A stretch of DNA of 9,201 nucleotides from assembly GCA_031281855.1 (NCBI GenBank), contig JAITEW010000188.1:1-9201 (forward strand). The letters run 5' to 3'. Every line of letters begins with the position of its first letter. The first letter of the stretch is position 1. Shown piece after piece: positions 1 to 6,330 of the stretch. The stretch comes from Treponema sp. (lineage in GTDB: Bacteria; Spirochaetota; Spirochaetia; Treponematales; Breznakiellaceae). The position numbers and the translations under genes are program-made. The notes under the pieces were generated by a model. The model was given only the letters and a program-made list of their open reading frames with translations. It did not search any database and was not told where the DNA came from.

Positions 1-58
1 CATTGAGCAGTGTCAGGCCGGCTTTTTTAAAATCCGGCTTCCTAATTTGTTTTTTCAT
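1..58 (-). CDS. Probable start of next gene, overlapping the phoH end (partial)
   Basis: An ATG at 58 opens a minus-strand reading frame that stays open to the window edge. Its 19 complete codons read MKKQIRKPDFKKAGLTLLN. It overlaps the last codons and the stop of the PhoH gene in another frame, the usual sign of translational coupling. No strong Shine-Dalgarno sequence is visible, since upstream bases are PhoH coding sequence. In many bacteria the gene after a phoH homologue is a 7TM-HD membrane phosphohydrolase (PgpH/YqfF type) or ybeY. A basic, lysine-rich N-terminus leading into hydrophobic residues would suit a membrane protein, but 19 residues cannot identify a family. The function is therefore a guess from gene order only, and a plain spacer remains possible. 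Confidence 0.45.
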   Translation of the reverse strand, partial: MKKQIRKPDFKKAGLTLLN

Positions 59-992
59 TAATCGCATAGGCCTGAATTATCTTCTTAATCAGGGGATTCC
101 GGACTATATCGGCAGTATGAAGCCAGGCAAAGTAGAGCCCTTCCACGCCGGAAAGGATGGAAACGGCATGCAGCAAACCCGATTCGCTCCTCCGGGGGAG
201 ATCTATCTGGGTGGTATCCCCTGTAACTATCGCCCGGGCCCCCTCCCCGATACGGGTAAGGAACATCTTCATCTGTTCTTTGGTGGTATTCTGGGCTTCA
301 TCCAGAACTACGATACAATCGTTGAGACTCCGGCCCCGCATATAGGCAAGAGGGGCAATCTCTATGGCCCTGGTTTCCTCCATTCTGCGGATCGTATCGA
401 AGGGGATCAGGGACTCCATGGCGTCATAGAGGGGACGTAGATAGGGATTGATCTTCTGGGCCAGATCCCCGGGAAGAAAACCGAGACTTTCACCCGCCTC
501 CACCACCGGACGGGTAAGCACCAGCTTGCGCATCTTCCGGGAAAGGACAAGCCTTAAAGCCTCGGCAATAGCAAGGTAGGTTTTACCGGTACCTGCGGGG
601 CCGACACAGAAACAGATATCGTTATTGCGCATCCCGAGAATATAATCGGCCTGATTGCGACTCCGGGGGAACACCCTGCCGAACCCATGAGGAATCTGAA
701 TAACCGACTCTTCCCGGGCCGGGGAGAGGGCTTCGAGGTTCACCGACAGGGCTTTGACATATTCGGGAGAAGGACACTCCCCTTCCCGCACACGGCTGAT
801 AAGGCTGTCCATAAGCTCCCTGAAACGACGTCTCCCCGATTCATCCACCCCTTCAAGGCGAATTTCGTTTCCCCTGGCGGCTATCCGGCCTCCCAGAGAA
901 TCCTCAATGACCCTCAGGTTTCCGTCGTTGGCGCCGCATACCCCGGACAAGAGATCCCCCGAGTCCAAAACGATGGTTATACTGTCCTCCAT
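42..992 (-). CDS. phoH: PhoH-family ATPase
   Basis: This is a cytoplasmic P-loop ATPase of the PhoH/YbeZ family (316 aa, normal length). Family members resemble the ATPase part of RecD-type helicases and are linked to RNA metabolism, often beside ybeY; the exact reaction is unsettled. The N-terminal ~100 residues form the variable domain, with a KH-like look. The ATPase domain follows: Walker A GPAGTGKT at 131-138, LTRPVVEAGE at 159-168, GFLPGD at 171-176, Walker B IVVLDEAQN at 227-235, and GDTTQIDLP at 258-266. The C-terminal element TADIVRNPLIKKIIQAY is characteristic of the family. The start at 992 is supported by AAGGA about six bases upstream. The stop lies inside the start of the following gene, which suggests a small operon running left. 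The assignment is firm and the biological role less so. Confidence 0.95.
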   Translation of the reverse strand: MEDSITIVLDSGDLLSGVCGANDGNLRVIEDSLGGRIAARGNEIRLEGVDESGRRRFRELMDSLISRVREGECPSPEYVKALSVNLEALSPAREESVIQIPHGFGRVFPRSRNQADYILGMRNNDICFCVGPAGTGKTYLAIAEALRLVLSRKMRKLVLTRPVVEAGESLGFLPGDLAQKINPYLRPLYDAMESLIPFDTIRRMEETRAIEIAPLAYMRGRSLNDCIVVLDEAQNTTKEQMKMFLTRIGEGARAIVTGDTTQIDLPRRSESGLLHAVSILSGVEGLYFAWLHTADIVRNPLIKKIIQAYAINEKTN

Positions 993-1012
993 TAAGTTCC
1001 TTTATAGAAAAG

Positions 1013-1039
1013 TCTATAGCCCCCCGGCCCTTTAATCAA
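1013..1039 (-). promoter_or_regulatory. Candidate promoter for phoH
   Basis: Read on the minus strand, a -35-like TTGATT (1034-1039) is followed 15 bases later by a -10-like TATAGA (1013-1018), just ahead of the PhoH ribosome-binding site. The spacing is shorter than the usual 16-18, so the call is tentative. The -10 hexamer is also one arm of a small perfect inverted repeat (1003-1008 and 1013-1018, loop AAAG). The remaining bases between PhoH and the oxidoreductase gene (1040-1120) show no clear gene or terminator. Confidence 0.3.
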
Positions 1040-1120
1040 CTCCCCGCAGGGCAGACGCCGATTCCTGAGCAGGGTATACAGGGTATATTAAGGAGAAATA
1101 GATGCGTTTTAATGGCCTGC

Positions 1121-2179
1121 TTATATACTGCATTCAACGCCGCATTTCTTTTCATCCGAAAGAAACACGAGGTCGATGAGCTTCATCACCCTTAAGGCTT
1201 CAGCGGTTTTGACAATGGGCTGGGCTTTGCCTTCAAGGGCTTCAATGATATTGCGGTAGTAGTCCTGCCAGGACCCGGTAACATCAGGAAGCTTGAGTTC
1301 CAGGGTTGTTTCCCTGGGCCTCGGGGCCATTGAACGGGTAGGACCGGCGGCGGTGTAGACAATGTCTTCGGCCCATTCGAGGGTTTTGTCGTCCGCCAGC
1401 TTCACGATCCTGCCTTCGCACTCGAAGTTTTGAATCAGGCAGGTACCGTCGGCAGCGGAAATATGCCACCTGGGCTGAACGATGAAGGAATTCATCGCTA
1501 CATTGACGATATAATTGAGACCGTCTTCAAAACGGAAAGAAGCGGTAAAATTGTCATCCACTTCAGGCGCAAAAACCTTATGGAGTACCGCGCTGACGGC
1601 CACGCATTTTTTGGGCGCCGTAAAATTGAGCATCTGATCGATAAGGTGCACGCCCCAGTCGAGAACCATGCCGCCGCCGTTCTGCTTCCAGCCCCGCCAG
1701 CCGTGAAGCCCCCTGCGGGAACCCTGAACCCGGCTTTCGATCACATAGGGATCGTGGAGAAGACCGTCCGCAAAGATTTTTTTCAGAATAAGGAAATCCC
1801 TGTCCCAGCGCCGGTTCTGGTGGACTGTAAAGAATTTGCCTGCTTTTTTCGACGCAGCGATGATCTCCTCAAGCTCCGCAGCGTTGAGGGTAACGGGCTT
1901 TTCGCTTATAACATTCTTGCCCGCTTCAAGACAGGCAATGGCGTAGGGCTTGTGAAAATCGTTGGGCGTCGCCACAAGGACAAGCTCTATGTCCTTATTG
2001 CCGTAAATTTCTTCAGGACTCTTGAAGACCGCAAGCCCCTTTTCACGGGCTTTCTGTCCTGCCTCTTCCCTGATGTCGTAAACACCGGCGATTTCCATAT
2101 CCGGGAAATGCTTGTTGATGTTTTCATGGTGGTACCCCGCCATCCCGCCGTAACCGATTATAGCCATCCTGTGCTTCAT
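1121..2179 (-). CDS. Gfo/Idh/MocA-family NAD(P)-dependent oxidoreductase
   Basis: This is a cytoplasmic dehydrogenase (352 aa from the chosen start) of the glucose-fructose oxidoreductase / inositol dehydrogenase family, which oxidises or reduces hydroxyl groups of sugars, inositols and related compounds with NAD(P). The N-terminal Rossmann fold begins IIGYGGMAGYH (residues 7-17), with an acidic end to strand 2 (VYD, 33-35). The family motif EKP is at 93-95, giving catalytic Lys94. The motif GGGMVLDWGVHLIDQ (168-182) supplies Asp174 and His178 of the usual Lys-Asp-His set. The C-terminal half is the α/β substrate domain, whose sequence does not reveal the substrate. The frame extends to 2236, but the start at 2179 fits the domain and has AGAGGA nine bases upstream. 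It is divergent from cysK and separated from phoH by 128 bases, so it is probably transcribed on its own. Confidence 0.92.
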   Translation of the reverse strand: MKHRMAIIGYGGMAGYHHENINKHFPDMEIAGVYDIREEAGQKAREKGLAVFKSPEEIYGNKDIELVLVATPNDFHKPYAIACLEAGKNVISEKPVTLNAAELEEIIAASKKAGKFFTVHQNRRWDRDFLILKKIFADGLLHDPYVIESRVQGSRRGLHGWRGWKQNGGGMVLDWGVHLIDQMLNFTAPKKCVAVSAVLHKVFAPEVDDNFTASFRFEDGLNYIVNVAMNSFIVQPRWHISAADGTCLIQNFECEGRIVKLADDKTLEWAEDIVYTAAGPTRSMAPRPRETTLELKLPDVTGSWQDYYRNIIEALEGKAQPIVKTAEALRVMKLIDLVFLSDEKKCGVECSI

Positions 2180-2188
2180 ACTATTAAT

Positions 2189-2194
2189 TCCTCT
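2189..2194 (-). promoter_or_regulatory. Ribosome-binding site deciding the oxidoreductase start
   Basis: AGAGGA on the minus strand lies nine bases before the ATG at 2179. It favours that ATG over the upstream one at 2236, which would add a 19-residue extension unlike the family's N-terminus. Confidence 0.6.
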
Positions 2195-2225
2195 GAAATA
2201 ACGATAACAATTTCCATAGATTTCA

Positions 2226-2253
2226 ACTATATTCAATATCCTGCTTTATGCAA
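2226..2253 (-). promoter_or_regulatory. Candidate promoter for the Gfo/Idh/MocA gene
   Basis: On the minus strand, TATAGT (2226-2231) is a good -10 match, preceded 16 bases upstream by a weak -35 TTGCAT (2248-2253). It lies about 50 bases ahead of the oxidoreductase start. It is only a consensus match in an AT-rich region, so confidence is low. Confidence 0.3.
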
Positions 2254-2297
2254 GACGGCTCCCCTTCCCGCGTGTTTTTCAGTCTATTCCCTGCAGG

Positions 2298-2326
2298 TTG
2301 ACTTTAATATATATAAAACACATAGT
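2298..2326 (+). promoter_or_regulatory. Candidate sigma-70-type promoter for cysK
   Basis: TTGACT (2298-2303) and CATAGT (2321-2326) are separated by exactly 17 bases in a very AT-rich stretch, followed by about 75 bases of leader before the cysK start. A second, weaker option begins with TTGACC at 2345-2350. An imperfect AT-rich dyad (ACATA at 2320-2324, TATGT at 2332-2336, with flanking TATATA on both sides) overlaps the -10 region and could be an operator. No recognisable riboswitch or T-box is visible in the leader. Confidence 0.4.
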
Positions 2327-2404
2327 ATTTATATGTTATATAAATTGACCTTATTCAAAAAAAGTTAATTTAAAACAGCCGCAATTAAAGGGAGTTTACT
2401 GCAA

Positions 2405-3358
2405 ATGGTACAGATTGCATCTTCGCTCATTGATCTTATCGGGAACACCCCGCTCCTTGAACTGAAGCGTTATGCCGATGAAGAGAAAATTCGCGGGCGC
2501 CTCGTGGTGAAACTTGAATATTTCAACCCTTTGGGCAGCGTCAAGGACCGGATCGCCCGGGCTATGGTCGAAGCCGCCGAACAGGAGGGAAAACTGCGGC
2601 CCGGCAGCGTGATCATTGAGCCCACCAGCGGGAACACCGGCATCGGGCTGGCCTTTGTCGCTGCGGCAAAAGGCTACCGTATCATCCTGGTCATGCCCGA
2701 TTCAATGAGCCTTGAACGGCGGAAACTCCTGGCGGCTCTGAACGCCGAACTGGTGCTGACCCCGGGAGCGCAGGGCATGAAGGGGGCGATTCGCAAGGCT
2801 GAGGAACTCCGGGCCCAGATCCCAAATTCCTTTATCCCCCAGCAGTTTGACAATCCGGCAAACCCGGAAGTCCACCGGCGAACCACAGGAGAGGAAATCT
2901 GGCGGGACACCCAGGGTGAGGTGGCTGCCTTCGTGGCGGGAGTGGGCACCGGCGGTACAATAACCGGCGTGGGGGAGGCTCTCAAAAAAAAGAATCCGGC
3001 AATCAAGGTGTTTGCCGTGGAGCCCAGAGATTCCCCGGTGCTTTCCGGATTTATGCCGGGACCTCACCAGATCCAGGGCATCGGCGCGGGGTTTTTTCCA
3101 AAGGTACTCAATACAAAAATCTATGACGAAATCTTTCAGGTGCGGAACGAGGAAGCTTTTTACACTGCTCAACGCCTTGCCGCTGTGGAAGGCTTACTGG
3201 TAGGTATCTCTTCCGGGGCCGCCGCTTTTGCAGCCGCGCAAATCGCCCGCCGGGAAGAGTTTACAGGTAAAATTGTCACAGCCCTGCTCCCTGACACCGG
3301 GGAGCGATACCTTTCCACAGCCCTTTTTGACTCGATTGTACCCCGGCCGGGGCAATGA
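2405..3358 (+). CDS. cysK: Cysteine synthase A (O-acetylserine sulfhydrylase)
   Basis: This PLP-dependent cytoplasmic enzyme joins O-acetyl-L-serine and sulfide to give L-cysteine and acetate, the last step of sulfide assimilation. The 317 residues match the usual length. The N-terminal LIGNTPLLEL (11-20) is typical. The PLP-binding lysine is Lys47 in NPLGSVKDR. The substrate loop TSGNTG is at 74-79 and the PLP-phosphate loop GTGGT at 181-185. HQIQGIGAGFFPKVL (221-235), GISSGAA (267-273) and LPDTGERYLST (295-305) follow the CysK pattern rather than cystathionine beta-synthase. The ATG at 2405 is preceded by GGGAG ten bases upstream. The gene stands alone on the plus strand and converges on the nitrogenase-like operon, so it is not part of that transcript, although both could belong to sulfur metabolism. 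No residue is missing. Confidence 0.95.
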   Translation: MVQIASSLIDLIGNTPLLELKRYADEEKIRGRLVVKLEYFNPLGSVKDRIARAMVEAAEQEGKLRPGSVIIEPTSGNTGIGLAFVAAAKGYRIILVMPDSMSLERRKLLAALNAELVLTPGAQGMKGAIRKAEELRAQIPNSFIPQQFDNPANPEVHRRTTGEEIWRDTQGEVAAFVAGVGTGGTITGVGEALKKKNPAIKVFAVEPRDSPVLSGFMPGPHQIQGIGAGFFPKVLNTKIYDEIFQVRNEEAFYTAQRLAAVEGLLVGISSGAAAFAAAQIARREEFTGKIVTALLPDTGERYLSTALFDSIVPRPGQ

Positions 3359-3388
3359 CCGGGGTTTGTTCTGTCATATTAAACCCGG
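3359..3388. terminator. Possible bidirectional hairpin between convergent genes
   Basis: The 34 bases between the cysK stop and the nitrogenase-like stop hold CCGGGGTTT (3359-3367) and AAACCCGG (3381-3388). These pair over eight base pairs with one bulged G and a 13-base loop. A GC palindrome, CCCCGGCCGGGG (3341-3352), lies just before it inside the end of cysK. There is no clear T-run on either side, so termination efficiency is uncertain. It is nonetheless the only visible structure that could separate the two converging transcripts. Confidence 0.35.
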
Positions 3389-3392
3389 AACA

Positions 3393-4937
3393 CTATCCCC
3401 GCGCTCCTACCGCGTTTCCCTCCTTAATGTACGAGTAGGGATCCTTTTCATACCATTCGGCGCGATAGGGCAGCGGAATGTGGGCGGCAAGATTCCGGTT
3501 AAAGGCGCTGTTCTTGAGTATCCTGACAAGGCGGCGGGCAATCTCGAAAGCGCCGGAATAGCCCATATAGTTTACCGAAACGATCCACAAAGGGAACACG
3601 GGAAAGCCCGCCCGGCCCGCCCAGCCGTTGATGCCCACATGGCCTATATAGAGGTCCGGTTTTTCTTTCATCAGGATATTGGTTTGCTCAAAAGGCTGGC
3701 CCGTACCGGAGGCAAAGAGGCGTTCCCCCCCTTGTTCTACCCGTTCCAGGAGGCCATCGGCAAACTGATCGTAATGGTAGGCTTGGATTGTCATAATTTC
3801 CATGCCGAGATCGTCCCGGAGAAATTCCGCCATCGCCAGGGCGCGGATTTCACCCCCAGCGAGGTACACGCGCTTTCCCGCGAGGCGTTCCCGGTAGGGG
3901 GCCAAGGCTTCCCGTAATTTTGTTTCCTCGTTATCGCAGATCTGACGGGCGATTTCGCCAAAGCCGAAAAAATCCGCAATGCCCGTCACCCAGTGACGGA
4001 TGGCTTTGGTACCGATGGGGATGTCAAAATTCCGGTAGGGCGTGCCGGTGATGCCTTCCAAATGGCCGCCAAAATAGTCATCGTGGGTTGAACATACGCT
4101 CACGTTGAGGGCCGCTTCTTCGATATAGCCGAAGTCGTCGGGATGCGCGTAACAGGGGAAAAGGCGCACCGTAAGTCCGCAGGCAGAGAGGAGACGCGAC
4201 AGTTCCAGTTCATCCGGGCGGCTCATAGACGAGACGTTGAACACATTGACGCTGTGCGTTACGGCAAGTTTCTCCCGGAAATCGGCATATTCGTCGGGAA
4301 CCAGCGGCAGAGGTTTCCGCTCCCGGCGTTTGTCCAGCAGGGTTTTCAGGATGCCGTGATAGACCGAGTCGTAGGCGGTCGCCATGATCTTGCTGCGAAA
4401 ACCCTCGCAGTGGAGGGGCACGATGGCGGCGCTCACCTTGCTTTGCATATCGTCGATCACATTTTCAATATCGTCGCCCATGATGCCGGGCACACAGGTA
4501 CTCGCCACGAGGATCGCCTGGGGCCGGAAGGTCCGGTCGGCATAGCGGATCGCCTCGGCGAGTTTTGCCTCGCCGCCGTTTACCACGTCGCTGTTGTCCA
4601 GGTTGCTGTTCACCCAGATAAGGCCCGAGGCCCGGGGATCGCGTTGGCGCTGGACGACCCGGGTCGTACCGGCTGCCATGGTGTTGGCGCTGGCGCAGCC
4701 CAGGGGGGCGTGAACTACGATCACCGCATTGATGAATGTATTGATGATAGATGACGCAAGGTACAACTGGCAGCCCTGGGTCTGCTGGAAGGAACGGGCG
4801 GCATTTTTGAGGCATCCCGATTCCCGCAGAGCGCAGCGTTTTCCGCCGCATTTACCCAGGGCGTTTGCGGCGCCGAGGCGGTCTTCCCGCTTGGGCGCTT
4901 CCCGTGCCTTAAGATAGGTATAGGTCAGTTCGTTCAT
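3393..4937 (-). CDS. Nitrogenase component 1-like protein, NifD-type subunit
   Basis: This 514-residue protein is homologous to the NifD/NifE side of the nitrogenase superfamily and probably forms a heterodimeric reductase core with the NifK-like product. Aligned by eye to NifD, Cys56, Cys81 (GC at 80-81) and Cys148 (TCVPGIMGDDIE) match P-cluster ligands 62, 88 and 154. CEGFR at 177-181 matches the NifD CEGFR. Cys282 aligns with FeMo-cofactor ligand Cys275, so a bound metallocluster is plausible. The second cofactor ligand, His442, is missing: there is no histidine between 433 and 486. NifD Arg96 and His195 align with Ala89 and Tyr189. KRVYLAGGEIR (355-365) and DDLGMEI (375-381) follow the NifD fold. 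An extra N-terminal cysteine group (30, 35, 42) precedes the core. N2 fixation is therefore unlikely and the substrate is unknown. The start has GAGGAG eight bases upstream. It is the last gene of the operon. Confidence 0.88.
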   Translation of the reverse strand: MNELTYTYLKAREAPKREDRLGAANALGKCGGKRCALRESGCLKNAARSFQQTQGCQLYLASSIINTFINAVIVVHAPLGCASANTMAAGTTRVVQRQRDPRASGLIWVNSNLDNSDVVNGGEAKLAEAIRYADRTFRPQAILVASTCVPGIMGDDIENVIDDMQSKVSAAIVPLHCEGFRSKIMATAYDSVYHGILKTLLDKRRERKPLPLVPDEYADFREKLAVTHSVNVFNVSSMSRPDELELSRLLSACGLTVRLFPCYAHPDDFGYIEEAALNVSVCSTHDDYFGGHLEGITGTPYRNFDIPIGTKAIRHWVTGIADFFGFGEIARQICDNEETKLREALAPYRERLAGKRVYLAGGEIRALAMAEFLRDDLGMEIMTIQAYHYDQFADGLLERVEQGGERLFASGTGQPFEQTNILMKEKPDLYIGHVGINGWAGRAGFPVFPLWIVSVNYMGYSGAFEIARRLVRILKNSAFNRNLAAHIPLPYRAEWYEKDPYSYIKEGNAVGARG

Positions 4938-4945
4938 AACTGTTT

Positions 4946-4951
4946 CTCCTC
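4946..4951 (-). promoter_or_regulatory. Strong ribosome-binding site of the NifD-like gene
   Basis: GAGGAG on the minus strand lies eight bases before the ATG at 4937, in the 30-base gap after the NifK-like stop. It is preceded by a run of nine Ts. It fixes the start of the NifD-like gene and suggests efficient translation from the shared transcript. Confidence 0.7.
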
Positions 4952-4967
4952 AAAAAAAAATGATTCC

Positions 4968-6326
4968 TTAACGCGCTGCGATAAGGACGCTTAAAAGATC
5001 TTCCGCCAGAGTCACTGCACCTGAGTAAGCGGCATAGCCCCGGGACATGACCACACGATTGGTCACGGGATAGGCGGCGCAAAGGAGGGGCGCTCCCAGG
5101 TCCGCCGCCAGATCGATCTCAAAAGAACTACCGATGATCACCTGGGGTGTCATGGTGTCGTAGTACCAGTCGTTATGATCGAGGGCCCAGTGCCGTTTGA
5201 TAAGGGGGAGGAGTTGTTCTTCATTGCGATCAAAGACGATCTCCGGCGTTAGTCCCTCCCTTCCTTCGGTAAAACGTGTTTTTACGACAGCCTCTTCCTC
5301 CGGTCTTATCACATCTGTGATCACGGCAAGTTCCGGCAGAAAGCCCAGATCGTCGGCAACAAAACCCGAGAAAGCCGGGGCGTAGTTTGAATCCGCCACA
5401 ATGATTACATAACGCTGAAGATCGTAGTCATTGTAAAGGTTCGATATACGCACCAGGTTTTTGTAGTACCGATCCTCTTCCCGGGCGATGAGTTCCTTGA
5501 CTTTTGTTTCCCCTATGCCCAAGGTTCCGGCCACGCGCCGGAGGAACCGCGCTGTGGCTTCCCCTCCGATGGGAAGGCCCGTAGTAATAAAAGGTGTGCC
5601 GTGGATTTTTTGAAAGACCTCCGCGCTTTCCACGCCAAAGCGGTCACTTAGCACGATAGTGAGGGCGGCCTCTCCGGCGTTCTCCAGATCTTCCAGGCGG
5701 TCGCTTTCAGTAAAAAAAGTATTCACCCGCAAGCCAAGCTGTTCAAGCAGGGTCCTGACGATGGTGAGGTTTCCCCGGTAAAAAACATCGTAAGCCGGGA
5801 CAAGGCCTATCACGTTGACGAGGCCGGAATCTTTCTTGCACTGCTTTTTCACAAAGTCCCGGAACAGGGCGGAAAGGACGATGTCGTAGCCCTTATAGGA
5901 ATTTCCCCGGAAGCCGCCGGTTTCCGCAGCGAGAACATGCCGGCCCCTCAGAGCCGTGTCCCGGGTAACGGAAACTATGTCGTCGCCTATCATCTCGACC
6001 ATACAACCCGAGAGTATGATGTAAAGATCCGCATCCACCAATTCAATTGTTTTTTCAACTTGCTCTCTAAGGCGGCCCTCGCCGCCAAAAACAATCTCCT
6101 CTTCGCAGACATTGGTGGAGGGCAGCGCCGCACCGCCTGAATAGCCGGAACCGGCGTAGCCCGCACCGGCGTCAATGGCATAACCCAGATTGAGGGCGCA
6201 GCCCGGCGAGGCGTGGACAATGGGTACCGTGCGGGGCAGGGCGGAGAGGGTTGCCAGGGCTCCTCCCAGGGCACAGGAATACTTGGGCCGGTCAATAGAA
6301 CCGGTATGATTATTCAGGGCAGACAT
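4968..6326 (-). CDS. Nitrogenase component 1-like protein, NifK-type subunit
   Basis: This 452-residue protein is homologous to the NifK/NifN side of the superfamily and is the likely partner of the NifD-like product. Cys18 (KYSCALGGAL), Cys43 (HASPGCALN) and Cys108 (SGCMVEMIGDDI) align with NifK P-cluster ligands 70, 95 and 153; the 25-residue spacing of the first two is identical to NifK. The segment NVCEEEIVFGGE (72-83) matches NifK's stretch ending VFGG, and the GGFRG segment matches the loop after the IGDD motif. It is shorter than NifK (about 520) because the long NifK N-terminal extension is absent, as in other nitrogenase-like enzymes. The C-terminus has SRGYAAYSGA, like the NifK GYEGA region. 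It precedes the NifD-like gene, the reverse of the usual nifD-nifK order. The start is set by GGGAGGAG nine bases upstream. Substrate unknown. Confidence 0.88.
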   Translation of the reverse strand: MSALNNHTGSIDRPKYSCALGGALATLSALPRTVPIVHASPGCALNLGYAIDAGAGYAGSGYSGGAALPSTNVCEEEIVFGGEGRLREQVEKTIELVDADLYIILSGCMVEMIGDDIVSVTRDTALRGRHVLAAETGGFRGNSYKGYDIVLSALFRDFVKKQCKKDSGLVNVIGLVPAYDVFYRGNLTIVRTLLEQLGLRVNTFFTESDRLEDLENAGEAALTIVLSDRFGVESAEVFQKIHGTPFITTGLPIGGEATARFLRRVAGTLGIGETKVKELIAREEDRYYKNLVRISNLYNDYDLQRYVIIVADSNYAPAFSGFVADDLGFLPELAVITDVIRPEEEAVVKTRFTEGREGLTPEIVFDRNEEQLLPLIKRHWALDHNDWYYDTMTPQVIIGSSFEIDLAADLGAPLLCAAYPVTNRVVMSRGYAAYSGAVTLAEDLLSVLIAAR

Positions 6327-6330
6327 AGCG

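Noticed and set aside
1102..1179. A 25-codon plus-strand open frame with a good AAGGAG ribosome-binding site, overlapping the end of the oxidoreductase gene
   Set aside because: The ribosome-binding site is attractive, but the product is very short, mostly antisense to coding sequence, and has no signal or family features. It is possible but unsupported.
2180..2236. A longer start for the Gfo/Idh/MocA protein at 2236
   Set aside because: It adds 19 residues before the Rossmann fold that do not fit the family. The ATG at 2179 has a better ribosome-binding site.
1430..2368. A 312-codon plus-strand open frame opposite the Gfo/Idh/MocA gene
   Set aside because: It is antisense to a well-recognised enzyme, resembles no family, and arises from the codon bias of the opposite strand. 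Its end runs into the AT-rich promoter region.
4143..4754. A 203-codon plus-strand open frame opposite the NifD-like gene
   Set aside because: It is antisense to conserved nitrogenase-like motifs and has no recognisable domain or ribosome-binding site.
3393..6326. Calling the pair nifDK, nifEN, bchNB or CfbD
   Set aside because: The cofactor histidine and other N2-related residues are missing for nifDK. CfbD is a single homodimeric subunit. No chlorophyll or cofactor-biosynthesis neighbours support BchNB or NifEN.
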